Positions 1 through 12,834 of a DNA stretch of 64,000 bases are shown here, piece after piece (position 1 is the first letter of the stretch; each line of letters begins with the position of its first letter). This DNA comes from Unio delphinus (lineage: Eukaryota; Mollusca; Bivalvia; Unionida; Unionidae). The notes below the pieces were generated by a model. That model was not told the origin of the DNA. It was given only the letters and a program-made list of their open reading frames with translations, and ran no database searches. The translations under genes and the position numbers were made by a program. The DNA lies in NCBI GenBank assembly GCA_029339505.1, contig JAQISU010000115.1:10367001-10431000 (forward strand). The letters run 5' to 3'.

Positions 1-298
1 CTGTGTCAAAGCTGCATGTGCACACTGTGTCAAAGCTTCATGTACACACTGTCAACGCTTCATGTATACACTGTGTCAAAGCTGCATGTGCACACTGTGT
101 CAAAGCTTCATGTACACACTGTCAACGCTTCATGTGTACACTGTGTCAAAGCTGCATGTGCACACTGTGTCAAAGCTTCATGTACACACTGTCAACGCTT
201 CATGTGTACAGTGTGTCAAAGCTTCATGTACACACTGTCAACGCTTCATGTGCATACTGTGTCAAAGCTGCATGTGCATACTGTGTCAAAGCTGCATC
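1..298. repeat. Minisatellite, 24/24/22-bp composite unit, cut by window edge
   Basis: Tandem units built on CTGTGTCAAAGCTGCATG and the variants CAAAGCTTCATG and CAACGCTTCATG. Units of 24, 24 and 22 bp alternate, giving a higher-order unit of about 70 bp. The array begins before the window, so its full length is unknown. The open frames across it are a by-product of the repeat. Confidence 0.92.
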
Positions 299-2750
299 TA
301 TCCGTATTTAGGTCAATATTATACAAACTGTTCCCAACCCCCCAACCCCTAATTTCCAGGGTCCCTTAATAAGTTATAAACTTAAAGCTTGAGTTAAATT
401 TAAGGGAAAAATAGAGGATCGGTGATAAAGATTATATGTTAATGAGATTAAGACATAGTTTGCACTAAATAGTAATTAAGACAAAGATATGAAGCTTCTT
501 TTGATCATGTCAACATACTTTGTAACGGTAAGTCCTTTACATTATTATTTTGTGCGATTACAAGTGGAGGACTCGGGACCCGTACCTCAACATAGATCTC
601 CTGATGGTTGATCAAATCGGTGAAAATATATTCCTAAAATAGTAATCTGTTTAGTGGCTTATTTCACAGCTGACTTGTTTTGAAATATTATAAGATAATA
701 AAAGAGTATAACTTAAAAGTTTACGAAATAGTATAGATTGCTATAAATTGCATATTCTGCAATGAAGACTTGGATATTTAAAATGCCACAATTGTATGTC
801 AGTCTAGCAATATGTTGTTATTTACATCGAGTTATTTACATCGAGTTATTTACATCGAGTTATTTACATCGAGTATGTTTTCGTATTAACAGAGAACAAC
901 AACCATTTCAACTACTGATGAAATTTTCAGAATTTAATGCACTAAGGTGCAGAAAGTTACGAAAGTCTATCCGTTTCTGTAACAAATGTACAAATGGTCT
1001 GAGGAAAGGAAGAATGATGTATTTAGTCACATTATCCTTAGATTTGACTGCTTCATACAGCTTGCGGTTTTCTAGCAAGCCAAGATGAATTTATCCTTTA
1101 ACCTATCTAAAGGATAATAATCTGATATGTAAGCGAACCAATATTCACCCTGACTGCTTGCGTACTTATCAAAGCCCAAAAGGTCCTGCACAAATTATCC
1201 CATCCCTATCTATCACGGTCTGTTGACGTTTAATGTTGAACTGGCCTTGAACTGAAATATCCCGATATAAGGTATAGCCAGAAATATTTCAATAAAACGG
1301 ATATCTACTGTAATGTCCAGCATATATCACGTTACGTTTAATCTGACCGGAAGTCAATAACAATGAAGCCTCTGCACAGTGGTTGCTATAGAGACAGCGA
1401 GATAAGCCTTCCTATGTAAGATACTACTTTGCATTGGATAACGTATTGGGATACGGATTTGGGTAAATATTAATGGTGGTTTGAAATATATTTCCATTCT
1501 CTATGCACATTAATCCAAGCCACAATAGAAACATACAGCTTGTTATCATTTATAAGGCAGATCGCTACTTTCTGATTCAGACGTTTTGTTGTTTCTCCAG
1601 AGTACAATATATGGATACTGTTATGTGGAGCAGCTTCCTGTGCCGTCCTGTTCCGTTTTAATGTGGCCAATAAGTTTCAAACATTCACATCTTACTGATG
1701 GCCTACGAGAGTCGAGTCAAATACAGTCATTCTAGGGTACAAGGGTCTATCGATTAGGTGTTGCAATAAAGTTTTAGAATTGTTGATGAGAAAATTCACA
1801 CAGAACAATAATGTTATAAATCACACAGGAAATGGTGATGCACGAGGAAAGAGATATAAGGAGAACCAACCATTTTCTTACTATTTATGGTTGATTCGTT
1901 ACATAACGGCCAAAGGTTTATCAAGATACCTCAAGTGCGTTTTTTAATATAAAATACAATTATATCAAAACTATCTTAAAACTTTTCAAAATCTACCCAA
2001 AACATGAAGCCAGTTTCAATATAATGACGGTTTGTCATACTTAGCAATTTCACATTACAACTAATACTGCTTTCAGAGTTGAAGAGCTTTCGAATATGAT
2101 TGCATCCTATGAGCCTGGTAAATCGTCGAATGCGGAAAAAGTTGGACACTGTCACTGAAAAGGGAACTTTCGAAAGTAACCTTCTGTTAATGAAAGTTTC
2201 ATTGAATACAACCGATGTTACACAAACAGTTCTTACTAAAGCTATGAATATACGAGTCCTCCACCGACTACCAGCTGTCTGTCAAGTATTATTTAAAATT
2301 CCAATGAACCGTTGCAAAAATAATGTAGTAGGCTTTATGACGTAATAACGTATAGGGTATTACATTTGTCTGATTATAAAGCCGTCGGGTTAACTAATGG
2401 TCTGTCACATTGGCAAGTTTTACTAAAACACTTGCACAAATTCAAACTCTTAAAACTTCACATTTTTATGTATCGAATTTTAATATTTTCAAATGAAAAA
2501 TCATTCAATGTCACGGAAAATGTTGTGCAAGTAATTATGCATCGATATCTCTGATTTGTTGATTGTCAATTGCCTCCAATGACGTACCACCGGGTTGCGT
2601 CTACAACAACGACAAGACGTTATAACCTTGACAGGTCCGTCTTAACCTTAATGGCTTTTTCTTAACAAGATGAAAAAGAAGTAAGAGTATAAATACCGCT
2701 TTTTTTGCTATTGACGAAGAACCGCTGGCTCAACAAAAATAAATAAAATG

Positions 2751-2751
<1 letters not shown>
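299..2751. other. Anonymous AT-rich intergenic stretch
   Basis: I see no recognisable gene or element here. The short open frames have no family signature and no convincing splice context. The only clear structure is a 14-bp tandem repeat at 818-873. Confidence 0.5.
818..873. repeat. 14-bp tandem repeat, four copies
   Basis: Four perfect head-to-tail copies of TTATTTACATCGAG. The perfect identity suggests a recent local expansion. Confidence 0.9.

Positions 2752-2843
<92 letters not shown>
2752..2843. repeat. Compound (ATT)n/(ACT)n microsatellite
   Basis: About 11 ATT units run directly into about 20 ACT units. The switch of motif within one tract suggests a substitution that was then amplified. 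It could be a decayed retroelement 3' tail, since AATAAATAAAATGC lies just before it, but no element body is visible. Confidence 0.95.
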
Positions 2844-4251
2844 ATAAGGGTCTGAGTGACTATTAATCGAGGTGATTTTAAATGACTGAAGGATTGCTGC
2901 AACAGGTATCATGAGCGTAGTGATAAATGATAGGCGTCGACTAATTATGAAGGCCAAACAATGATTTTTTTAAAATAAAAAAATGTATTACATGATGTTT
3001 CCATATTTTGTACATCTGTTAGCGTGTCTTATTTCTTACTGCACCAAATCTCCTCTGAAAAACAATACTATTTATCAGATTTCACTCCGTTTCGATTACA
3101 AGGCCTCGGTAAAAATCAATAATTGACAACGGTTCATTAAGTTTTAACAAGGGTAATTACGGATGTTTTTGTATTTACAGATCGTCAAAATGAAACCCAG
3201 TAACCGATTCGTTATCTCTTCGTCATGGACACAGTATATTTGTTTTATTTGACAAAGTATTAAAATGGAAATGAGATTACTGAACATAAATAAAAACCCC
3301 GAAATAGACAAAAAAATGCAGGTATTTGATCTTTTGCTGAACACGAATTCGAGTCATGTAATTTGTACTTCCAGGTTCGGAATCCCACCCCCACCCCCTC
3401 CCCAGCCCGCACTCTCCTAAAAAGACTCTATTGCTATACAGTTAATTTCCAGTCTGGAACTTTCTTTAATTTATATCGCATTTGCATAAGGTCTCGGTAC
3501 ACTCTCTAGCGGAGAACATTAGTTTTCACCTGAATCTATTTTAAATACATGTGATATGTTAAAGAATGCCTTGCACAATTCGTCTGATGGGGTCAGTGTG
3601 CTATCAGTTTTGTAGTATTAACGAGAATATGGATAAATTCTTTTTACTCATATATCAATCATACAATCAACCATTCTAATACGAGTGCCGTATTTCTAGA
3701 TATCCACAACAGTTGTACACCAGAGTCTTGCCATATGGCGGTTCTATTTAAAAAGATCTCTTAAATCTAAGAATTTCACCAATACCGTTTACATTTTGGC
3801 AAATATATTCAACCTACTTAGTTTCAACAAAACACACATTGCTAGGTGGCAAGTCGTGTTTTACGTCTGGTGTCTATCAATTATTTTTTTGTATTTTCGG
3901 AAGAAGATTGACAAAAAGCAGATGGGAAAAATTATACTAACTAATGCCAAATTCAAATTGTTAGTGTTGTTCGACAATTGTTGGTACAGGTCATTCACTC
4001 TCAGCATACAGGTAACAAAAATGAACATAGATATTTTTTTAATTTATTGTATAGCACTCCTGTGTATTTGTCTCATCGTTTTGCCCATGATGCTGACGAG
4101 ATCTTTGCTTCCGTTCTGCAAAAAAAAAAGATTAGGACCCACGTGCAAGCACTTTATGCATACACTTGACATTTCATAATAGATACAGAAGTTTATAGGA
4201 TGATATTGTTGGATAACTAATAAGCATTTGATACTCCAATTATGTAAATTC
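2844..4251. other. Anonymous intergenic stretch with one C-rich tract
   Basis: No family-like coding sequence is seen. The open frames at 3796-4179 are A/T-rich and hydrophobic by composition and match nothing I recognise. The only distinct feature is a run of five C-tracts at 3384-3408. Confidence 0.5.
3384..3408 (-). other. Potential G-quadruplex / i-motif tract
   Basis: The plus strand carries five C-tracts (3, 5, 5, 4 and 3 C) separated by one or two bases. The minus strand therefore fits the G3+N1-7 pattern for an intramolecular G-quadruplex. No nearby gene gives it an obvious role. Confidence 0.6.
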
Positions 4252-4481
4252 ATCCGACTGATGACATTTGCAGTGTAATCCGACTGCTGACATTTGCAGT
4301 GTAATCCGACTGCTGACATTTGCAGTGTAATCGGACAACATTTGCAGTGTAATCAGACTGCTGACATTTGCAGTGTAATCATAATACCGACATTTGCAGT
4401 GTAATCAGACTGCTGACATTTGCATTATAAGGAGACTGCTGACATTTGCAGTGTGATCAGACTGCTGACATTTGCAGTGTA
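4252..4481. repeat. 26-bp minisatellite abutting LINE A
   Basis: About nine degenerate copies of a unit containing CTGACATTTGCAGTGTAATC. The last copy runs directly into reverse-transcriptase coding sequence at about 4484. Copies touch without unique spacers, so this is not a CRISPR-like array. Confidence 0.9.
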
Positions 4482-4483
4482 GC

Positions 4484-5315
4484 GTGTACAGTGTCAGTAT
4501 TGGAGGCAGAATAATAACGAATCTGCGCTTTGCTGATGACATCGATGGCCTTGCAGGAAATGAGGAGGAGCTAGCTCAGTTGGTGGAAAAACTGGACAGG
4601 ACAGCTACTGCTTTTGGTATGGAAATCAGTGCTGAGAAGACCAAATTGATGACCAACAACACCAGTGGCATCAGCACTGACATCATGATTAGTGGCCAAA
4701 AACTGGAAACAGTTAATAGATTCAAGTACTTAGGAGCCATCGTGGCAGACGAGGGATCGAAACCAAAAATATTGTCCAGGATTGCGCTGACAATAACAGC
4801 AATGGCAAGGCTGAAGACAGTTTGGAAGACAGAAACACCTCAGTCAGCTAAAAAATCAGACTGATGCGCTCCTTGGCTGCATCTGTATTCCTATATGCCT
4901 GTGAATCATGGACCCTCACAGCTGATCTCGAAAGGAGGATACAAGTTGTTGAAATGAGATGCTTTCGAAGGTTGCTTGGCATTACATATAGAGATCATGT
5001 CACGAATGAGGAAGTGGGACACACAATTAAGCAAGCCATTGGGCCTTATGAAGAGCTATTGACCATTGTGAAGAAGCGCAAATGAAATGGTACGGACATG
5101 TCACACGATCAACAGGGCTTGCTAAGATAATCATGCAAGGTACTTTGCAGGGAGGGCGAAGGAGAGGAAGACAGAGGAAAATATGGGAGGATAACATCTC
5201 AGAGTGGACAGGACTGAAGTTGAGTGACACAGTGAGAGCATCAGAGAACAGATTGGAATGGAGGAAGCTAGTTGTCAGGTCATCAGTGGTGCCCCAACGG
5301 TCGGCAAGACTAACG
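4484..5315 (+). pseudogene. LINE A: 5'-truncated non-LTR retrotransposon, RT C-terminal part
   Basis: This is the C-terminal third of a non-LTR retrotransposon polyprotein, an RTE-like family with a tetranucleotide tail. It starts just before the RT catalytic box: LRFADDID, with FADD at 4529-4540. It continues through the thumb and C-terminal motifs FKYLGAIV, FLYACESWTL, RRLLGITYRDHVTNEEV, WYGHVTRS and GGRRRGRQRKIWEDN. The frame is broken twice. A frameshift near 4845-4850 joins the RT segment to the frame reading KIRLMRSLAASVFLYACES, and a one-base shift near 5080 separates KKRK from MKWYGHV. It ends at PQRSARLTDR, directly before the GATA tract, which is the usual position of a simple-repeat 3' tail. 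The endonuclease and the first RT motifs are absent, typical of 5' truncation during target-primed reverse transcription. The coding sequence is dead. The RTE-like clade assignment is from overall resemblance. Confidence 0.85.
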
Positions 5316-6678
<1,363 letters not shown>

Positions 6679-6790
6679 CAACACATATTAATATTTATTC
6701 TTGAATGATACAAAGCACATAAATCTCCTTCAAGTAATGTTAAATACCCAAATGACCCCAAATAAAGGTAACTTGTCCAAAACATGTTGT

Positions 6791-7171
6791 AGGCAAATAT
6801 AGTGTGGATAATGAATGGTTATGTGTCCATTAACAAATAGGCAAATATAGTGTGGATAATGAATGGTTATGTGTCCATTAACAAATAGGCAAATATAGTG
6901 TGGATAATGAATGGTTATGTGTCCATTAACAAATAGGCAAATATAGTGTGGATAATGAATGGTTATGTGTCCATTAACAAAATAGGCACATATAGTGTGG
7001 ATAATGAATGGTTATGTGTCCATTAACAAATAGGCAAATATAGTGTGGATAATGAATGGTTATGTGTCCATTAACAAATAGGCAAATATAGTGTGGATAA
7101 TGAATGGTTATGTGTCCATTAACAAATAGGCAAATATAGTGTGGATAATGAATGGTTATGTGTCCATTAAC
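6791..7171. repeat. 48-bp minisatellite, about eight copies
   Basis: Near-identical 48-bp units containing GCAAATATAGTGTGGATAAT and GGTTATGTGTCCATTAACAA. The fifth junction has one extra A and a CAAATA to CACATA change. Because 48 is divisible by three, the minus strand stays open and encodes a 16-residue repeat; I regard this as incidental. Confidence 0.95.
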
Positions 7172-8415
7172 AGCCAGTTTTGTCAAGATGTATCACAGTG
7201 CAAAATATTAGCAGTGTTATTACAAGGGGTCGCGACTACATTACGTCGGAGTTTGTGCCTAATTCGGGGGATTACTATTGTTAAATAACGTTCATTGGCG
7301 ATATGCGTTACCCTTCTGAAGCAAACAACTAAATATATTGAAGAAGAACCCAGGATGAGAAAATAAAAAGAAAAAGCAATATAACTACTGAAATAAATGA
7401 AATAACAAACATTGATTTCGCTGGATGTTTAATTACAATAATGATGGAAGGGAACTACAAACAGCACGGCAAAGATTTTTAATTTTAATATTTAATTTTG
7501 GATGACATACAGCTAATTAGTATCACCATCCGATACACTCATGCCAAGGGATAACGTTGGAAGATTTCACATATAATATTTCTAAATAGACTAGTCTATA
7601 CACATGGCAATACAAATTTTTGTCGTTAAGATGTAAACATCATTCTTTCTGAAATAAACTGAGGCTAGAACCATCTGATACCTGTCAATTAAACTATATT
7701 TTTGTTTTTTCATCCTGCTATTGAGGGTCGGTATGTAAATTGACAATTAATTCGTCTGCCATATGATTCTTTTAAGGAAGGGAATTATTGTATATCAGAG
7801 GTGTGCATTCAGAAGAATTATTATACTCTGACTCTTTCACTCTCGCTCTCTTCTTCCGAGTGCATACGTAGATTTTTCAGCTAGTGAAACTCATGATTGA
7901 AGTTCTATCTAGTTTCCTACTAAACAGTGGATGTCTACTTTTGTATTGTCGAGACTGGTAGCCCTTTATTATCGGCAGACTGGTAGCACTCAAGTATAGG
8001 CAAAATTGGTAGCACTTTGAATCGGCAAGACTGGTTGCACTTTGTAATGGCTAGACTGGTTGCACTTTTAAAGACATACAAGGTTATTCTAATATTGGAT
8101 AACTTCACTCGCCGTACTTGAATTTAATTTTCCTGGTTTTATTAGGATGCTATTTATAACCCTGCTTATTAAAAATTACATATCATATACACATATTAAT
8201 TTAATGAGTCCATCAAATTAAACAAATCTATTACCTAATACTCATTGTATGCCTCCTTAGAATATAATCTTAAAATCAATGGATGTATGTGTGGATCTGA
8301 CATTGGAATTCAAAGTAAATGTCCATTTGAATATAATAATAATACTGGACGTTTTCCAGTTGTTCAGTGTTATTACTATAACTTTTCTGATTTAAACTGT
8401 AATATGTCCTTGGCA
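7172..8415. other. Anonymous stretch with a degenerate 28-bp repeat
   Basis: No genes or elements are recognised. About five diverged copies of a 25-28-bp unit with the core GACTGGTAGCACTTT lie at 7951-8070. Confidence 0.5.
7951..8070. repeat. Degenerate 25-28-bp tandem repeat
   Basis: Five copies with the core AGACTGGTTGCACTTT or AGACTGGTAGCACTC, interspersed with ATCGGCA. The copies differ at several positions, so the array is old. Confidence 0.75.
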
Positions 8416-8956
8416 TAATAATAATAATGAGGACTTTGTATAGCGCCTAATCTTTAGAAGTTCTAATCGCTTTACACCATCTATAATGATATGACTACAC
8501 TAAAGGCACACAAATGACAAAAAACAATAGAGTTGGAAAACATATAAACATGCTGAAAACATCTAAGATACAAAACATTATTTGGTCTCTAAGTTTGTTC
8601 CTGCAGTCGAAAAAAGGTGAGTTTTAAGAGCATTCTTAAAAGTGACCCCTGTGTCTTTGTCTCTAATTTCAATAGGCAATTCGTTCCACATCGCCGGGCC
8701 CTGGTATGCAAAAGAACGTTGTCCATATGACTTCGTTTTCATAGTGAGAACAATGAGTATACGATTGTCAGAAGAAGTGCGTAAGTATCTTGCTGGTGTA
8801 TACACATGGGTGAGGCCGGATAGGTATGTTGGACTGGAGTCTGTCAGTGAAACTTAACACAGAGAACAAATTTTGTGTTTCATTCTGTATCGAATTTTTA
8901 GCCAGTGTAGGGTACAGAGCAATGGTGAGGTGTGCTCTGATCGAGGTACTCTAATA
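8416..8956 (-). pseudogene. LINE B: 3' end of a CR1/Rex-like non-LTR retrotransposon
   Basis: On the minus strand, a 75-residue frame (8805 to 8578) carries the C-terminal signature of CR1/Rex-type LINE polyproteins. It reads YTPARYLRTSSDNRIL, then YGQRSFAYQGPAMWNELP, then FKNALKTHLF. Downstream on the same strand is a 3' untranslated region containing GGCGCTATACAAAGTCC. It ends in a (CATTATT)n tail, seen on the plus strand as AATAATAATAATGAGG at 8416-8431. The catalytic RT domain is absent, so this is a heavily 5'-truncated dead copy. A second copy with the same orientation lies at 62538-63180. The family call rests on motif order; the exact clade is uncertain. Confidence 0.85.
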
Positions 8957-9574
8957 AAGGCAGACTACAAACAACCGAGATGATGGTGCTGAAAGACATC
9001 ATCGATGTGTCATATAACTGATCGTTTACGTTTGATTGATCTGTACAAAATGATGTTGTAATTATCACTCGAGACAACCCTACCTATGATGAGTGATTAT
9101 TGAATCAGTTACTAAGGAAATACATACGAGCAACTGAATAAGAATGCAAATATGTATATTATTTGCTAAAAATCCGGTCAGTTATCGAATGACAAGCTGA
9201 CAAACTACAATAAATTCAACACTTTTCAGAGCATTTATTTAAAGGTTTCACTTATTCACATTTGTTATTTACTCTCCAGCCTTGGTAGTGCATCCAGTAC
9301 TGAAAAATATTAGTAAGGTGGGAAAGGCCTTTTGTTCTGCATATACAATGCAAACGAATAGGAATCCATGCAGGTGCTTTTGTAATGATCAGCATGCAAA
9401 TCTCAATTGCAGATGTATGATTCGACACACAATCATCCACCTAGACATTATTTGGGAGCATTTAGAACTCTACCTTCAGAAATCCTATATGTCGAGCAAA
9501 TAAAGCAAACAATAACATCGCTTGATCTCACACGAATTAAACGGACTCTCTATCATACCGTCTAACAATAGTAT
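8957..9574. other. Anonymous stretch
   Basis: Nothing recognisable. Overlapping short open frames on both strands at 9252-9503 have no family signature. Confidence 0.5.
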
Positions 9575-9617
9575 ATTCCATATAATCATATAATCCATAT
9601 AATCCTATATATAATCC

Positions 9618-9702
<85 letters not shown>

Positions 9703-10073
9703 CCTATATATAAGATATAATCACACATATAATATATAATCCTATATATAAGATATAATCACACGTATAAGATAGAATCCCACATATAAGATATAATCAC
9801 ATATATCAGATATAATCCTACATATAAGATATAATCCACGAATATAATATAGTTCTACATATAAGATATAATCCCACAAATATAATATTATTCTACAAAT
9901 AGGATAGAATCCTACATATCAGATATAATCCTACATATAATATATAATCCCACAAATAAGATATAACCCTACATATAAGATATAATCCTACAAATAAGAT
10001 ATAACCCTACATATAAAGTATAATCCTACAAATAAGGTATAATCCTACATATAAAGTATAATTCTACAAATAA
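9575..10073. repeat. Degenerate 19-bp array around an AT microsatellite
   Basis: About 25 diverged copies of a unit like ATAATCCTACATATAAGAT. The array holds a pure AT run at 9626-9701, which probably expanded from the ATATAA part of one unit. Confidence 0.88.
9626..9701. repeat. (AT)n microsatellite
   Basis: A pure AT run nested within the 19-bp array. Confidence 0.96.
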
Positions 10074-10082
10074 GATGAACCC

Positions 10083-11575
10083 TGACAGAAAGGTACCCAA
10101 GGCAAGACGTTCCCAAACTGAAACTTACTCAAGTAAAAACGTACCCAAATTAAAAAATGACCCACACTCGCTTTAAATCATGACATAATTTTAGCGTATT
10201 TGTTTCATATGAATCATGACATAATTTTAGCGTATTTGTTTCATATGACAGTGATGCGCCTGATGAGCAATGGTAACCAGCAGACGCACTTGAAATATTG
10301 TATGATCTAGCCTCAAAGCACATTAAGAAATACACGTTTAAATTGAGAAAGATCGTTTCAATACATTTATGCTGTATTTTCCAGTGGAGAAAATTCTACC
10401 AATCGATCTTAGCCTTAATTTTGACTTATTCAATAGATTACTTTTCCATTTTTCCATTTCGTATATTATTTTCATCGCGTTCCAGTTTTATATTGCTTGG
10501 TTTAACCATGCCAGCTAAATCATCAGTAATACATACATTTTTGTTAAATACTAATAATTGTAAGGCGTCATTTTGCTGTAGTAAAATCCATGTATTTTTA
10601 CAAACGTTTAATATTAATCAGATCAGGTTGTGTTGAAAAATTCAACACAAGCAGCCCATCCAAATCCTATGTAAGGTTTGGCGGAGATGAAAAGTATCAC
10701 TGACAGACAGTATTCTTGTATGGTATGCCCTTGCATTTGTTTTCAAAGAAGCCCTATAAAATGCAATTATTACATGAATTAAATATATTGCATATGGACC
10801 AGTAAACTAGACATACGTGCTCATTCATATGGAACATATATATGGTGCTTTTTGTCTTGGTTTTTGCGGATTTTTGAAAAATAATCTTGAGCAGTTAATT
10901 GTCACAGTAACGGAATATTATTGATGAGTCAAGCTTGGGTAACTTAAATACACAATGAAAATTATGGAAAGCAATGGAAATTAAACAAATAACTAAATCG
11001 AAATATGGAATTCAATGCAAACAAAGACGCAATTGAAAATAATTTTATGCTTTATTTTTTTACATTTAAAAAGACAAAGCAATCTATTAGTCATAGGATG
11101 TTAATATTTGTTTGTATTGCGAAAAAAAATTAATTTTCAAAACTGATCCTAATAATTGTATGAAATATGTGCATTTCATCACTGGTTAAAACACATGAAG
11201 CAGCCATCAAGAATGGTATAAATCAGTTGGTAGAATATTAAATCCTGACATAAGTAGATTCAAATGATACTTCTTAACCTAAATACGTTTTACACTGTAT
11301 ATTTTGAAGCTAGATTACAAGATAAAGATAGTTGCATTGCGTCTGACAAATTCCATTGCGGATCAGGATGATCACTGTAAAAAAATACAATAAAATCCAA
11401 TTATGTCATTATTTAAAGCGAGTTTGGATCATGTTAAATTTAGGTAAATTTTGACTCGAGTACGATTTGACATGTGTACGATTTGGTCTGGATAGGTTTT
11501 CAGTTAGAGTACTTTTTTTTGGTACGATTTGAATTGGGTACGTTTCGGTTTGGGTACAATTTGACTGTATACCCG
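10083..11575. mobile_element. Foldback-like element with terminal inverted repeats (candidate)
   Basis: The left end, read in reverse complement from 10178 outward, begins ATTTAAAGCGAGTGTGGGTC. The right end from 11411 begins ATTTAAAGCGAGTTTGGATC. The arms then continue to align through an ATTTGGGTA / ATTTAGGTA segment and ACTTGAGTA / ACTCGAGTA. Further out, both arms contain several short subrepeats of the type GGGTACGTTTCGGTTT. The arms are about 95 bp (left) and 165 bp (right) and enclose about 1.23 kb of AT-rich DNA without a recognisable transposase. This looks like a non-autonomous foldback or MITE-like DNA transposon with subterminal repeats. The family is unknown to me, and no target-site duplication could be fixed with confidence. 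The internal 112-residue frame (10298-10636) has no family resemblance. Confidence 0.6.
10177..10248. repeat. 36-bp tandem duplication
   Basis: Two perfect copies of a unit starting ATCATGACATAATTTTAGCG, just inside the left arm of the foldback-like element. Confidence 0.93.
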
Positions 11576-12475
11576 TGGAATGAAAACCCCACAGACGAGC
11601 TTCTTAATGTTATACACATCACTGGAGAAAGCTTGATTATATGTTAAAACGTTGATAGCGTTTTCTAACCTGTATCATTTATTTTTAATACCTTTATGTT
11701 GTATGATGTAGTGTGTAGGTTTATTTTCAAGGATGTTTGTTGTTACGTATATCTGATATGAATTATCTTTATTTTGTTTTAATTGTTTGTTTGTCAGCTC
11801 TAATTTTGTTCCCTCATATTTTTCATTACATAATTCAATTTTATTACTGGAGACGATATTTACCATAAATTCAGTTTAGTTTCTCAACTTAATGTCCATG
11901 TGTTCGTTTTGTTGTGACCAGTTTGGAGTTAAGATTTTAATCTTTATTCAGATTTTTTGGATTCAAAAAGATTAATTCTTTTTCCTGGAAATATTTGAGT
12001 GCTCGTACAGAATTCTCTGACAAAGACATTTACTGAAATTTTATTCGGAATCCAAAGCACCGGAGTGTTGTTTCCTGTGGTTCTACAAGGAACTGTAGAC
12101 AACATTACTGTACAGGTTGCATCTCCCTCCATCTTGGACTTTCATCAGGACTCGAACTTGAATTTATTAGAACATTTCATTACAACGACTTCTAAAATTT
12201 AATTCCTGGATTATTCTTGGATTGTTTTTGGTTTTGATTATTAAAACCGTTAATTATTTTTTAATGGTTACATTGTTTCCCAGGGAAATCAATTATTTGT
12301 TACATTTTACTATGCTTGCTGTTTTCACTCTTTCTGTGTTAATGTTTATTTAAGCAAAAACCGTAACAATGTTTCAAACTTTTACTTTTGCATTTCCTTC
12401 GATTTCTATTTGGAACTTCACATTTAATCCGGACTATACTGTTTATACTGTATTTACGTATCGTTAAGCCCAATG
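11576..12475. other. Anonymous AT-rich stretch
   Basis: No recognisable coding sequence, RNA gene or repeat. Confidence 0.5.
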
Positions 12476-12525
<50 letters not shown>

Positions 12526-12586
12526 TACATACATACATACATACATACATACATACATACATACATACATACATACATACATACAT
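12476..12586. repeat. Compound (CA)n/(CATA)n microsatellite
   Basis: CA units (12476-12521) switch to ATAC tetranucleotides (12521-12586) without a break. Confidence 0.97.
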
Positions 12587-12834
12587 TCTTCGTAAGAAGC
12601 TTTGTTTCTGCCGAAAATGACAAATAAAAAATAATGACCATATTTAGAACCCTGGTATATCAGACGAATACCTCAAGGTGCATTGATTGCCAGGTCAGAC
12701 TAAATTTATCTGTATAATAGCTGTTTCATGTAGTTTTTAGATTAGGTGCTTTTTATTGGAGTAGAGATAATGCGGCTGCAGAATTCACGTGGGACCATTT
12801 CTTTCTGTACTTGATTTGGAAAGATATTCATCCC

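Noticed and set aside
1..298. Telomeric or subtelomeric satellite
   Set aside because: No TTAGGG-type repeats anywhere in the window; the unit is an ordinary minisatellite.
3796..4179. 127-codon frame as a small membrane protein
   Set aside because: Hydrophobicity comes from T-rich codons; no splice or family support, and overlapping frames are similar.
4252..4481. CRISPR-like array
   Set aside because: Units are contiguous and degenerate with no unique spacers, and the context is metazoan.
10298..10636. 112-codon frame as transposase of the foldback-like element
   Set aside because: No DDE, helix-turn-helix or other transposase motif; composition is typical of AT-rich noncoding DNA.
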